Source: Streptomyces sp. NBC_00223 (lineage in GTDB: Bacteria; Actinomycetota; Actinomycetes; Streptomycetales; Streptomycetaceae). Taken from it: a stretch of 64,000 nt of DNA. Location: the NCBI RefSeq assembly GCF_036199905.1, contig NZ_CP108109.1, positions 1,054,001 to 1,118,000 of the forward strand. The letters run 5' to 3'. The translations under genes were made by a program, and so were the position numbers. Each line of letters begins with the position of its first letter. Positions within the stretch are counted from its first letter, which is position 1. Below, piece after piece: positions 17,026 to 26,015 of this stretch. The notes under the pieces are model-generated. The model was not told the DNA's origin, did no database searches, and worked only from the letters and a program-made list of their open reading frames with translations.

Positions 17026-18183
17026 GTGAAGCCGCTGCTGGCCGCCGAGCAGGCGGTACTCGGGGCCGTACTCCTCGACCCCGGCCGACTCGACCAGCTC
17101 GACTGGCTGGACCCGGAACACTTCTACCGGCCCTCCCACCAGGCGCTGTTCACCGCGCTGCGCAAACTCCGCACCGCCGGCCACCCCGCCCGGACCGCCA
17201 CGGGAACCGTCCCGCTGTCGTGGGTGAACGACGCGGTCGCCGAAGCCGCCCGGCACTCGCCCGGTATGACGGTCGTGTACGCGCACACGCTGGTCTCGGC
17301 CTGCCCCCGCCCCGAACACGCCCCGGTCTACGGGCGGATGGTGCTGGAAGGCGCGATCCACCGCACGGTGACCGAGCACGCCGTACGCCTCCACCAGACC
17401 GCCCGAGCCGACGCGGTGCGCGGCGAAGTCGGCACCACCCTCCACCACGCGGACGTACTGGCCGCTGTGCTGGAGGACCTCGCCCGGCGCTGGGGCACCG
17501 AACCCCGCCCCGCCGGCCCGGCGCCGCTCCTCGCTCCCGCGAGTCCGGCCCCGGCCGAGGCCGAGATGGTCGCGGACGAGGAGCGGCTGCTCTTGGCGGC
17601 TCTGACCGAGCGGCCGTCCGGCATGGACGAAGTCGTCGGCTGGCTACGGCCCCAGGACTTCACCGGCCCCGCCCATCGCCAGCTCTACCGCTGTCTGAGC
17701 GCGCTGCACCACCGCGGCGAACCCATCGACCGGCTGACCCTGCTGTGGGAGGCCCAGCGGCGCGGCCTGTTGGCCGACGGCACGGTGACCGGCGAGCAGA
17801 TCACCGCGATCTGCGACGGCGTCGGACCCGGCAGCGCGCAGTGGCTCGGCGAGCAGGTGACCCGTTCCGCGCTGCTGCGGACTGCCGCCGCCACCGCCCG
17901 CACCATCCGCGACCTGGCCGCAACCGACGCACTGGCGCCCGGCCAGCTCATCAACCAGGCCCTGGCCGCCCTCGGTGTTCTCGACGGTGTCCGGCAGCGC
18001 CGGACCACCGGAACCCACCCGCCCGGACCGCCCCCGGTCTACGGCGAACCCGCCGCCGGGCCGCCTCCCGCGCAAGTCCGTGCCGCTCGCGCCCGCAGTA
18101 CCCCGCCCGCCTCAGCGCCCGGGGCGCCCGCCACTCCCTCTGCCGTGCCGCCGGTACGGCCGTCCTACCGGAGCCACACATGA
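17026..18183 (+). CDS. Protein with two DnaB N-terminal-like domains, 385 aa
   Basis: GTG at 17026 starts MKPLLAAEQAVLGAVLLDPG, the classic opening of DnaB N-terminal helical domains: LLAAEQAVLGAVLLDPGRLDQL, HFYRPSHQALFTALRKL. A second copy begins near residue 185 (VADEERLLLAALTERPSGMDEV, DFTGPAHRQLYRCLSALHHRGEPIDRLTL). No RecA-type helicase domain follows; the end is Pro/Ala-rich. It may bind primase or helicase loader proteins and so link transfer to replication. Whether it interacts with the DnaC-like and Rep proteins at 43.7-45.5 kb is inference. Confidence 0.75.
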   Translation: MKPLLAAEQAVLGAVLLDPGRLDQLDWLDPEHFYRPSHQALFTALRKLRTAGHPARTATGTVPLSWVNDAVAEAARHSPGMTVVYAHTLVSACPRPEHAPVYGRMVLEGAIHRTVTEHAVRLHQTARADAVRGEVGTTLHHADVLAAVLEDLARRWGTEPRPAGPAPLLAPASPAPAEAEMVADEERLLLAALTERPSGMDEVVGWLRPQDFTGPAHRQLYRCLSALHHRGEPIDRLTLLWEAQRRGLLADGTVTGEQITAICDGVGPGSAQWLGEQVTRSALLRTAAATARTIRDLAATDALAPGQLINQALAALGVLDGVRQRRTTGTHPPGPPPVYGEPAAGPPPAQVRAARARSTPPASAPGAPATPSAVPPVRPSYRSHT

Positions 18184-18696
18184 ACCAGCCGCACCATCCG
18201 GACGCCGAACTTGACGCGCTCGCCGTTGAGTTCGGCACCGTGCTGCACTCCTTCAGCGCCCAGGACCCCGTCCAGCACCACCTGTCCGAGCGCATGACCA
18301 CCGTCGTTGACCTCGCCGCGCGCCTCGGTTCCAAGATCCACGACGCCCACTACGCGCTGGCCACCTGCTCACCCGCCGACCGGTCCTCCCACGCGGCCAC
18401 CGCAACAGAGCTGTGCCACGCCGTCGGCGCCGCCGACCGGTACGGCAACCCCGACGCGGACACCGCCTTCGCCCGCACCCGGATCGCCGCCGCGCTCACC
18501 ACCGCCCGCGCCAACCTCACCGAGGCCAGCGGCTACCTGCGGCACCTGACGCACACCGAACCCCGCCGGCGGACAACTCCTGCGCGCCGCCCACGCCCGC
18601 AGCCGCCAGGCGGGCACCACCGCCATAGGCCGCGCCGCCATATCCCCCGCCAGCTCCAACACGCCGCTACCGCCGAACCCGGGGCACAAGCGCTGA
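18180..18696 (+). pseudogene. Hypothetical helical protein, frameshifted at CCCC near 18561
   Basis: The ATG overlaps the previous stop (ATGA). The frame MNQPHHPDAELDALAVEFGTV to ASGYLRHLTHTEP is protein-like, then becomes Arg/Pro junk. Removing one C from CCCC near 18561-18564 restores PAGGQLLRAAHARSRQAG, running to a TGA at 18694-18696. The reconstructed product is about 170 residues, mostly helical, with no recognised family. Without correction the frame reads through into the next gene. One extra base suggests either recent decay or an assembly error. Confidence 0.55.
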
Positions 18697-18788
18697 TGCA
18701 CCGGCCATCCGCGAGCCAGCCCCGTCCGGACACCCGTCACCCGTCCCAGGGGCGCCCCACTCACCACCAACTCCCCGAGGAACGCACC

Positions 18789-19382
18789 ATGACCAGCATC
18801 ACCGAGGCCCTGGCCCTGTACGACACGGCCAATCAGATCGACCGGCTCAACTTCCAACTGCGCGCCCTGGACCGTGATCCCGCTATCCCGTCTGTGAGCG
18901 AGGTGTCCTTTTACGTCCATACCCTGGCCGCGATCACCCTTTCGGTCAGCGACCAGGTCAAACACCGTCTGACCGAAGGGGGGTTCGACGGCGACGGGAA
19001 GAAGACCGTCGAGGCATACAGCGCCGTCCTCCCCCCGCTGAGCGAGGCCATGACCGAACTCGGACGCGCGCAAGCCGAGATCGCGTACTTCAACTTCACC
19101 ACCCACCCCGCCCACCGCGACAACCCGTCGGGCCTTGACCACTCCCGCCGACAGGCCAACGAGATCATCACCGGCTGCTGCGAGGCAGCCGACGAGATCC
19201 TCGAAGCCGCAGCCGACGATCTCCGCACGGCAGCAGGCCGCCTGGCACCGTCCCCCACCCACGCACAGGCCACCGCCCGCTCGCCCCACGCCTCCCTCTT
19301 CGGACAAAGCGCCCCGATGCCCGCAACCCCGCCCGCCCCGGCCCCCTCCACCGTGGCACCCACCGCCGCGAAGGGCCGATAA
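18789..19382 (+). CDS. Hypothetical protein, 197 aa, helical
   Basis: ATG at 18789 is preceded by GAGGAACGCACC. The protein MTSITEALALYDTANQIDRL is largely alpha-helical (LNFQLRALDRDPAIPSVSEVSF, HTLAAITLSVSDQVKHRLTEGG, LPPLSEAMTELGRAQAEIAY, ANEIITGCCEAADEILEAAADDLRTAAG) with a Pro/Ala tail. No domain was recognised. It ends one base before the methyltransferase ATG, so the two are probably in one operon. Confidence 0.7.
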   Translation: MTSITEALALYDTANQIDRLNFQLRALDRDPAIPSVSEVSFYVHTLAAITLSVSDQVKHRLTEGGFDGDGKKTVEAYSAVLPPLSEAMTELGRAQAEIAYFNFTTHPAHRDNPSGLDHSRRQANEIITGCCEAADEILEAAADDLRTAAGRLAPSPTHAQATARSPHASLFGQSAPMPATPPAPAPSTVAPTAAKGR

Positions 19383-19383
19383 C

Positions 19384-20578
19384 ATGCCGCCCCCATCAGC
19401 CACCGGGCCCGCGATCGGCAGCCTCTGCTCGGGCTACGGCGGACTCGACCTCGGCGTACAGGCCGTACTCGGCGGCACCGTGGCCTGGCACGCCGAGACC
19501 AGCCCCGACGCCTCACGGATCCTGGCCCGCCACTGGCCCGGCGTACCCAACCTCGGCGACATCACCACCATCGACTGGTCCGACGTACCGCGCATCTGCG
19601 TGCTGACCGCGGGCTTCCCGTGTCAAAGACGTCTCCGTCGCCGGCCGCCGCGCCGGACTCAACGCGAACACCCGCTCGGGGCTGTGGCTGCACGTCGCCC
19701 GCGCGGTCGAAGCCCTCCGCCCCTGCCTGGTGGTGATCGAAAATGTCCGAGGACTCCTCACCGCGAGCGCCGGTACCCCTGGCGACGTGGAACCCTGCCC
19801 GTGGTGTCTGGGAGACGACCCAGCCCAGCCTCCTCTGCGGGCACTTGGCGCCGTACTCGGCTCCCTGGCCGACCTCCGGTACGACGCACGCTGGCTCGTG
19901 CTACGCGCCTCCGACATCGGAGCACCCCACCGCCGCGAACGGACCTTCCTCACCGCCTGGCCCGCCGACGACCCTCCTCAAAACGCCGACGAGCAACATC
20001 GGCTCCAACGGCGGCTCCCAGCACCCGGTCAAGCGGAAGAGCGGCGGCCACGGACCGAACCTAGCCGACGAGATCGAGTGGCTGCTGCCCACCCCGAAGG
20101 CATCGGACGGAATCAAGGGCTCACCGAACCAGCGCCACGGCAACGGCGACCTGACCCTGCCGAGCGCGGCGGCCTCGCTGCGGCCCACCCCCAGGGCGAG
20201 CAACACCGGCGCCCCGGGAAAGCGTCCGGGCAAGAGCCGGCGGCCGCGGCTGTCGGCGGCGGTCCTGCCGCTGTGGGCGGAGGACCCATCGGAGGGGGAA
20301 GCGAAAGGCGATGGGGACCGTACGCCGCCGCCATCACCCGATGGGAGACCCTCACCCGCCCCGCACCACCACCCACCGACGCGGCCGGACGCCTGCGCGC
20401 TGACTTCGTCGAATGGATGCAAGGGCTCCCCGCGGGCTGGGTCGCCGACACCCCAGGCCTCGGCCGACCGGCCCAGCTCACCGCACTCGGCAACGGCGTC
20501 ATCCCCCAACAAGCCGCCCGAGCGCTTCAGTTGCTCGCACCGCCGTTTCACCGGCGCTGTGGCTGCCGCGATCGCTGA
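19384..20578 (+). pseudogene. DNA (cytosine-5) methyltransferase, frameshifted
   Basis: Motif order is that of C5 methyltransferases: SLCSGYGGLDLGVQ (SAM-binding motif I), TAGFPCQ with the catalytic Cys (motif IV), VIENVRGLL (motif VI), APHRRERTFL (motif VIII), and a C-terminal end containing LTALGNGVIPQQA (motif X). They lie in three frames. An extra A in CAAAGAC near 19625 splits PCQ from DVSVAGRRAGL; a lost base near 19985 and another near 20300 separate the target-recognition region. About 400 residues if corrected. As written it is inactive. It would have methylated the element's DNA against host restriction. Confidence 0.8.
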
Positions 20579-20931
20579 CTCCACCGGTCCAGGAATCCGA
20601 AGCAGCCCGAGAGAGCGGAACAGGGTATACCGCGCTACCCAGTGCCTGCCGTGCCGCCTCTGCCTGGGCGCAGGGCGGTACCGTGGCAATGCCGTCGATC
20701 ACGTTGAAAGGGTTGAAGCGCGACGTGACATCCGCTAACACCACAATGCCGCGAGCCGCGAGCCGCGAGCCGCGAGCCGCGAGCCGCGAGCCGCGAGCCG
20801 CGAGCCGCGAGCCGCGAGCCGCGAGCCGCGAGCCGCGAGCCGCGAGCCGCGAGCCGCGAGCCGCGAGCCGCGAGCCGCGAGTTACCGCGGTATTACCTCC
20901 GTGGGCACACCGGTAGGCATGCAAGGTAGCC
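20579..20931. other. Intergenic region around the 7-bp tandem repeat
   Basis: About 350 bases with no credible gene. The central part is the 19-copy repeat described separately; the flanks contain short AT-richer stretches (20735-20746 and 20881-20897), and the downstream flank probably holds the promoter of the next gene. The open frames through the repeat are artefacts of a 7-bp unit, which leaves no stop in several frames. Confidence 0.6.
20749..20881. repeat. Perfect tandem repeat, 19 copies of CCGCGAG
   Basis: 133 bases made of exactly 19 uninterrupted copies of the heptamer CCGCGAG, with no substitutions. It is bounded by ACAATG on the left and TTACCGCGG on the right. Perfect homogeneity implies recent expansion by slippage, so the copy number probably varies between strains. 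It lies about 50 bases before the gene at 20932, within its likely promoter or leader. Confidence 0.95.
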
Positions 20932-22680
20932 GTGGACACTAGCCCGTGCAGACCGCTCCGTGTTCCCGTCGGCCAGGAGGCCGAGCGGTGGCGTACGTTC
21001 CGCAGCGAGCGGACTCTCGTGGTCGCCGCGCGTACCGTCACCTCGACCGTACGGATGCTGGAGACGCTTCCCGCGCTCGTACGAGGTGACGGGCGGATCA
21101 GCACGGTGTTCGCCTACGACGCGACCTCCGCGTTCAGTACCGGGGTGCTCGACCTGCTCAAAGACGCGGGCTGCCGGACCATCCCCTGGCCCAGGATGAC
21201 CGATGCCGACCCGGCCCTCCTGATATCGGCCAGCGAGAACATCGACGTGCCGCGGGGCGACTGGCCCGTGCTGGTGCTGCCGCACGGTGTGGGCTTCCAG
21301 AAGATGGTGCCCGATTCCCGTACGGCCGGGACCCGCTTGTCCGGTGTGGTGCCCGACTCGCTCCTGGAGTCGGGCCGGGTGTTGCTCGCGGTCTCGCACC
21401 CCGCTCAAGAGGAGCAGTTGATCGCGGCCCGTCCCAAGGCCGCAGGCCGAACCGCGGTGGTCGGCGACCCCGTTCTCGACGAACTGTCGACGAGCACAGA
21501 CCGGGCAGCGGACTACCGCATCGGGCTGGGCGTCACCCCTGGCCGACGGCTCGTCGTCCTCAGCTCCACATGGGGACCGACGTCACTGCTCGGCCGGCAC
21601 CCCGGCCTCCCGGCACAGTTGCTGGCGTCACTGCCCTACGACGAGTACCAGGTTGCCGCCATCATCCACCCCAACGTATGGGCCGGCCACGGCGCCTGGC
21701 AGATCCGTACGCTGCTGGCCGACGCGCTGGACGCCGGGCTGCTGCTGATCCCACCGGTGCACATCTGGCGGCCCGCGCTGGTGGCGGCCGACCTGGTGAT
21801 CGGCGACCACGGTTCGGTGACCCTGTACGGTGCGGCGCTCGGCAAGCCTGTGCTGCTCGGCGCCTTCGGAAGTGACGCCGTGCCCGGCACGGCCATCGCC
21901 CGACTGGGCAGCACGGCACCGCATCTCGAACCGGGCGGTGACGTGCGGCACCAGATCGAATCGGTCCTGGCAACGCATGCCCCCGACCGGTTCTCGGACG
22001 TCGTCGCCGGTGCCTTCGCACACCGCGGGGAAGCCTCCGGCCTGCTACGGACCGTGCTCTACGACCTCCTGCGCCTGTCCGAGCCCGACCGGTCCCCGCC
22101 GCCCGTGCTCTCCCTGCCCGCCCCGGACCAGCCTTCCGTCCGGGTGACGTCATGGCTCGTTGCTGCCACGGTGACGGAAGACGACGACGGCGTGGTGATC
22201 ACCACCGACCGGCGTCCCGCCGTTGTCCACGCCGAAGACGACATCCGGAACACCGGGGACGACTTCCAGGAGGAGCCGCCCGGCCGGTACGTCCACCAGG
22301 CCGCCACCGACGACGAGCGGGACATCCGGGTACGGGAGAACTCCTCCGTACTGCTGCGGTCCCGTCCCGCGCCCACCACCACAAGCGCGGCGGCGTGGAT
22401 CGAGTCCGCGCTCCGGCGCTACCCCGGCAGCCTGCTGGCATCAACCGCGATGACCGGCGGCGGCCACTGCGTGGGAGTACGGGACGGGCGCGTCGTGGAA
22501 GTGGCCTTCACCGATCCGGATCTGGACACCGGACTGGCCGCGGCGCTGGTCTACGCGTGCCTGCGCGCGAACCTCCCGCTGGACACCACGCTGACTCTGC
22601 GCACCGGGCCCGGCCGGCTTGCGGACGCCGTACTCCGCCTGCTTCCGGGACGCGGGCCTCATCGGACGTCATCGGTTTAG
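20932..22680 (+). CDS. GT-B fold protein, CDP-glycerol glycerophosphotransferase-like
   Basis: 582 residues. Residues 25-390 have the layout of TagF/CDP-glycerol transferases: TLVVAARTVTSTVRMLETLP, STVFAYDATSAFS, PVLVLPHGVGFQK (first His motif), VVGDPVLDEL, LVVLSSTWGPTSLLG, VAAIIHPNVWAGHG, and ADLVIGDHGSVTLYGAALGKPVLL, the nucleotide-end site. The last 180 residues are an extra domain rich in Asp and Arg without a known match. Similar Streptomyces proteins of this length exist without assigned function. It may move polyol-phosphate or sugar units onto a surface or small molecule. The TAG stop is shared with the IS insertion site. Confidence 0.65.
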   Translation: MDTSPCRPLRVPVGQEAERWRTFRSERTLVVAARTVTSTVRMLETLPALVRGDGRISTVFAYDATSAFSTGVLDLLKDAGCRTIPWPRMTDADPALLISASENIDVPRGDWPVLVLPHGVGFQKMVPDSRTAGTRLSGVVPDSLLESGRVLLAVSHPAQEEQLIAARPKAAGRTAVVGDPVLDELSTSTDRAADYRIGLGVTPGRRLVVLSSTWGPTSLLGRHPGLPAQLLASLPYDEYQVAAIIHPNVWAGHGAWQIRTLLADALDAGLLLIPPVHIWRPALVAADLVIGDHGSVTLYGAALGKPVLLGAFGSDAVPGTAIARLGSTAPHLEPGGDVRHQIESVLATHAPDRFSDVVAGAFAHRGEASGLLRTVLYDLLRLSEPDRSPPPVLSLPAPDQPSVRVTSWLVAATVTEDDDGVVITTDRRPAVVHAEDDIRNTGDDFQEEPPGRYVHQAATDDERDIRVRENSSVLLRSRPAPTTTSAAAWIESALRRYPGSLLASTAMTGGGHCVGVRDGRVVEVAFTDPDLDTGLAAALVYACLRANLPLDTTLTLRTGPGRLADAVLRLLPGRGPHRTSSV

Positions 22681-22821
22681 AGGTTGTCTCACGTGGCAAG
22701 TTCCGCGAGCTTCTTGAGTAGCTCAGGGCGGTGGCCATGGCCGGGCTTCGGCTCTGCCGGTCGTTGCGGTCCGTGTACGGGATCTTGAGGCCACGAGTAG
22801 CCCATGGCAGGCTCATGCCGC

Positions 22822-23406
22822 ATGATCGATGAATTCGCGAAGACCAGCCTGCACGGCAGACTGCGGCGGGACCGCATGGCGCTGATCTGGAAACTCGACG
22901 GCCTGTCCGAGTACGACGCCCGCCGACCTTTGACCGTGACCGGGACCAACCTCCTCGGCCTGGTCAAACACGTGGCCAGCGTCGAGGCCAGGTACTTCGG
23001 CGAGGTCTTCGACCGGCCCTCCCCGGAACCGCTGCCCCGCTGGCAGGACCACGACGGCAGCGATCTATGGGCGGTTGAGGACGAGGCACGCGAACAGATC
23101 ATCGAGTTCTACCGGCGCACGTGGGAACACTCAGACGCGACGATCGACGAGCTTGCCCTCGATGCCGCCGGCCACGTGCCGTGGTGGCCGGAGCCTTATG
23201 CCAGCACAAACCTGTTCGCCGTCCTGGTTCACGTCCTCGGCGAGACCAACCGGCATGCCGGGCACGCCGACATCCTGCGCGAAGGCATCGACGGCCGAAC
23301 CGGGATGCGCCCCGAACATGAGATGCAGATCGACGAGGACGCCCGCACCGCCTATTGCGCGAAGATCGAGCAGGCCGCCAGATCGGCCGCATCAGTCAAG
23401 GCATAG
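22822..23406 (+). CDS. DinB/DUF664 family protein (passenger gene)
   Basis: The start MIDEFAKTSLHGRLRRDRMA at 22822 matches the family; an ATG 18 bases upstream is possible. Residues carry the DUF664 signature: LIWKLDGLSEYDARRPLTVTGTNLLGLVKHVASVEARYFGEVF near the N-terminus and VLVHVLGETNRHAGHADILREGIDG near the C-terminus, which supply the His residues of the metal site in the four-helix DinB fold. About 194 residues is normal. Related enzymes include mycothiol- or bacillithiol-dependent transferases; the substrate here is unknown. It lies inside the IS-bounded unit and may have been carried in by it. Confidence 0.9.
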   Translation: MIDEFAKTSLHGRLRRDRMALIWKLDGLSEYDARRPLTVTGTNLLGLVKHVASVEARYFGEVFDRPSPEPLPRWQDHDGSDLWAVEDEAREQIIEFYRRTWEHSDATIDELALDAAGHVPWWPEPYASTNLFAVLVHVLGETNRHAGHADILREGIDGRTGMRPEHEMQIDEDARTAYCAKIEQAARSAASVKA

Positions 23407-23440
23407 AAAGCTGTCCCACATGATGTGATGTTCGAGCGGC

Positions 23441-23843
23441 ATGATGCCGGCCGTGAGCGCTGATCTGTCGAAGCGTCTGGTTCCCGATGACCAGGGGAGC
23501 AAGTCGCCCCGTTACTGCCGTCGTTCGCGGCTCGACCGCAAGGTGGCGGGACCGCTCCGCGTGACGAGCGGGCCGTGTTCACCGCGGTGGTGCACGTACT
23601 GACCAGCGGCTGTGCCCGGAGGCATCTGCCGCCGACGTTCGGCACGTCCTCCGCCACCGCGCACCGCCGCTTCACGGTACGGACCGAGGCCGACCCTGTG
23701 GCGTCGGCTGCATCGGGCGGTGCTGGACGAACGCGGGGCCCGGGGCGAGGTGGACCGGACCTCGGCGATCGTCGACGCGGCCTCCGTTCGGCCTGGCCGC
23801 TGCCCTGACCTGCTACAGGAAGCTCGCGAAACTTGCCACGTGA
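23441..23843 (+). pseudogene. Truncated IS5-family transposase
   Basis: The N-terminus is recognisable across frames (SADLSKRLVPDD, then DERAVFTAVVHVLTSGCARRHLPPTFGTSSATAHRRFT, then WRRLHRAVLDERGARGEVD and SAIVDAASVR). The whole catalytic middle is missing; the sequence jumps to the C-terminal GLAAALTCYRKLAKLAT and stops at 23843. At least two frameshifts and a deletion of roughly half the gene make it inactive. Movement of the unit would require a transposase in trans. Confidence 0.8.
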
Positions 23844-23852
23844 GACGCCCTC

Positions 23853-26015
23853 TTAGTCTTCTCCGGTTGTGCGGAGGCGGTTCAGACGGGCTCGCAGTTC
23901 GTCCGCCTTCGGGCTGCCGCCGCTGTCGTAGATGGCGAGAGCGCGGGCGAGGTGTTCCCGTACGTGCTCGGGCGAGCCGCCGGTCCGCTCGATGAGGTCG
24001 GCGAGCACGACGCGCGTCTGGGCCTCGTAGTGGCTGCCGTCCCGCTTCTGGAGCGCCTGGGCGGCCAGGGTCAGGTGGCGGACCGCCGCGGAGGTTTCTC
24101 CCGCATGGTCGTACGCGGCCCCCATAGCGGCGCGCGCCCGGGCCGCCATCCTCCAGTCGGGCCCCTTGGCCAGTCGCAGCAGACGCCTGTGCGCGTCGCG
24201 GAGGGTGACCAGGGCGGACACGTGATCGCCTCGCGCGTCCTGCGCGCATCCGAGGAAATACGCGGCGATGGCCTCGCCACGCGGCAGCTCCGCCACGGCG
24301 TTGAGTTCAAGTGACCGCTCGTAGGCGCTTACGGCCTTGGCAGGGTCGAAACGGTCCCAGTAGCGCCCGTCGAACTCCTGCACGGACGCGGCGACATCAG
24401 TGTGCTCGGGACCTGCGGCCTTCGCACAGGCGAGCGCGCGGTCCAGCTCTTCCCGTGCGCGCTCGTACTCTCCGAGGTCCATCAGCGGCCGGGACAGCAG
24501 ACTGCGCAGCCTCGCTTCGGCTGCCGGTTCCGAGGAGTGTTCTGCCGCCCGGGAACCCAGTTCCAGCGACTCCATCCAGTCGCCCAAGTGCCTGCGGTGC
24601 AGGAACAGCACAGTGAATGCCTCCGCCAGCTGCCACGCCGGTGTATGAAGCCCACCGCGGGCCGCTGCTCTCAGCACGGCGAGGATTCCGGCGCGTTCCG
24701 CCTCCAGCCAATCAAGCGGACGCGGTCCGCCGACCGCGCGGAAGGGGTCCCGTGCCCCCGACAGCAGGGCGGACAGGTCAGCGACCCGCAGCCGGTCCTC
24801 GCGCACCGCGCGGTCGGCGAGCGCGGTCAGCAGGAGGTAGCGGCCGATGACCCGCTCCACCAGGGCGCGTTCCTCGGCCGGTGGTTCCTCTGCCTCGGCG
24901 CGCTCCCTGGCGTACAGCCGGACCAGGTCGTGCATACGGAAGCGGCCGTCCGGCAACTCTTCCAGGACGCTCGCATCGAGGAGACGCTCCAGGAGGCGTT
25001 CCGCAGCCGCGAGGTCGAGATCGCCCGCGACCGCGGCCGTCGCGGCGTCGAAGACCCGGACGGGCAGCCATCCGAGCAACCGGAAGAAGCGGGCCTCATC
25101 CGTTGGCATGTCGCCGTAGACCAGCGAAAGGACTGCGGACACAGAGTGTTCCCCTTCTAACATGCCGGCCAGCCTGCGGGACTCGTCCGCCAGTTCGTCG
25201 GCGAGTACGGAAAGGGTGAGCCGCCGCCGGAGCTGCAACCGGGCGGCCACCAGGTGCAGGGCCACCGGCAACCCACCGCACAGGTCCACCAGCCTTCGTG
25301 CGGAAGCCGGATCGCCATCAATGACTTCCGCACCGCACCGGTCCGCGAGCAGCCGCAGGGCGCCGTCGTCGTCCAACGGCTCCACCGGTACCGGTCGGGC
25401 ACCGTCGACAGCCACAAGATCGCCCAGCCGGCGGTGGCTGGTGGCCAGCACCACACTGCCGCATCCTTTGGGCAGCAGCGGTCTGACCTGTACTGCCTTG
25501 CTGACTCCGTCCAGCACCACCAGGAGCCGACGCCCGGCGGTATGCCGCCGATACAGAGCGGTCCGCTCCTCCAGCGAGGCCGGCAGATTACTCTCGCCCA
25601 CCCCCAGCTCCCGCAGACAGATCCCCAGCGCCTCCGACACGTCGCTTCCGGCCCGGTGGCGAAGCGCCGCGTAGTCGACGTACAACTGCCCGTCCGGGAA
25701 GAAGCCCCGGTCTTTGGCCGTCTGCGCCCACCGTGAGACCACGGCGGTCTTGCCGACGCCCGGCAGCCCGCTCAACGTCCCGAGGCGCACTGTCTCGGCG
25801 GCGGCGTCAGCAGGACCGAACAGCTGGTCCAGTTCGATGAGTTCGTACGTTCGGTTGATAAACCTCACGGTGCGCGGCGGCATTTGATCCGGCCGCCGTC
25901 TCAAATCCGGCTCGGCCGGGGACGTCACGTGGAAGTGGATGTCGCCCAGCACGGACCCCGTCTGCACGACCGGGCCGTTGACGACCCCCGACAAATCGTT
26001 ACTGACCGACGTCAC
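23853..26015 (-). CDS. STAND-type NB-ARC NTPase with TPR repeats
   Basis: GTG at 26015 gives TSVSNDLSGVVNGPVVQTGS, continuing VLGDIHFHV, the N-terminal SGxVxGxVVQxGxxxGxxxxH motif that often precedes NB-ARC in Streptomyces. The NTPase has Walker A GLPGVGKT (83-90), Walker B LLVVLDG (164-170) and the GLPVALHL motif near 250. A winged-helix/ARC2 region (FRMHDLVRLYARERAE) and about 250 residues of TPR helices follow. There is no SARP DNA-binding domain. Such proteins act as ligand-gated switches in regulation or phage defence; which one is unknown here. The TAA stop coincides with the IS target TTA. Confidence 0.85.
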   Translation of the reverse strand: MTSVSNDLSGVVNGPVVQTGSVLGDIHFHVTSPAEPDLRRRPDQMPPRTVRFINRTYELIELDQLFGPADAAAETVRLGTLSGLPGVGKTAVVSRWAQTAKDRGFFPDGQLYVDYAALRHRAGSDVSEALGICLRELGVGESNLPASLEERTALYRRHTAGRRLLVVLDGVSKAVQVRPLLPKGCGSVVLATSHRRLGDLVAVDGARPVPVEPLDDDGALRLLADRCGAEVIDGDPASARRLVDLCGGLPVALHLVAARLQLRRRLTLSVLADELADESRRLAGMLEGEHSVSAVLSLVYGDMPTDEARFFRLLGWLPVRVFDAATAAVAGDLDLAAAERLLERLLDASVLEELPDGRFRMHDLVRLYARERAEAEEPPAEERALVERVIGRYLLLTALADRAVREDRLRVADLSALLSGARDPFRAVGGPRPLDWLEAERAGILAVLRAAARGGLHTPAWQLAEAFTVLFLHRRHLGDWMESLELGSRAAEHSSEPAAEARLRSLLSRPLMDLGEYERAREELDRALACAKAAGPEHTDVAASVQEFDGRYWDRFDPAKAVSAYERSLELNAVAELPRGEAIAAYFLGCAQDARGDHVSALVTLRDAHRRLLRLAKGPDWRMAARARAAMGAAYDHAGETSAAVRHLTLAAQALQKRDGSHYEAQTRVVLADLIERTGGSPEHVREHLARALAIYDSGGSPKADELRARLNRLRTTGED

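Larger units (their letters stand above)
22680..23852. mobile_element. IS-bounded unit with DinB passenger, flanked by TTA duplication
   Basis: Inverted repeats at 22686-22715 and 23817-23846 match at 28 of 30 positions, and a TTA duplication flanks the outer ends (22677-22679 and 23853-23855). Both ends read as the C-terminus of an IS5-type transposase pointing outward: KKLAELAT-stop on the minus strand at the left, RKLAKLAT-stop on the plus strand at the right. A third end-like sequence (GTCCCACATG at 23413) precedes the transposase remnant. This looks like two inverted, internally deleted IS copies trapping a DinB-family gene. It sits between two convergent genes whose stop codons overlap. 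Confidence 0.75.

Noticed and set aside
20749..20881. CRISPR-like array
   Set aside because: The repeats are 7 bp and contiguous with no spacers, and no cas gene is in the window. It is a simple tandem repeat.
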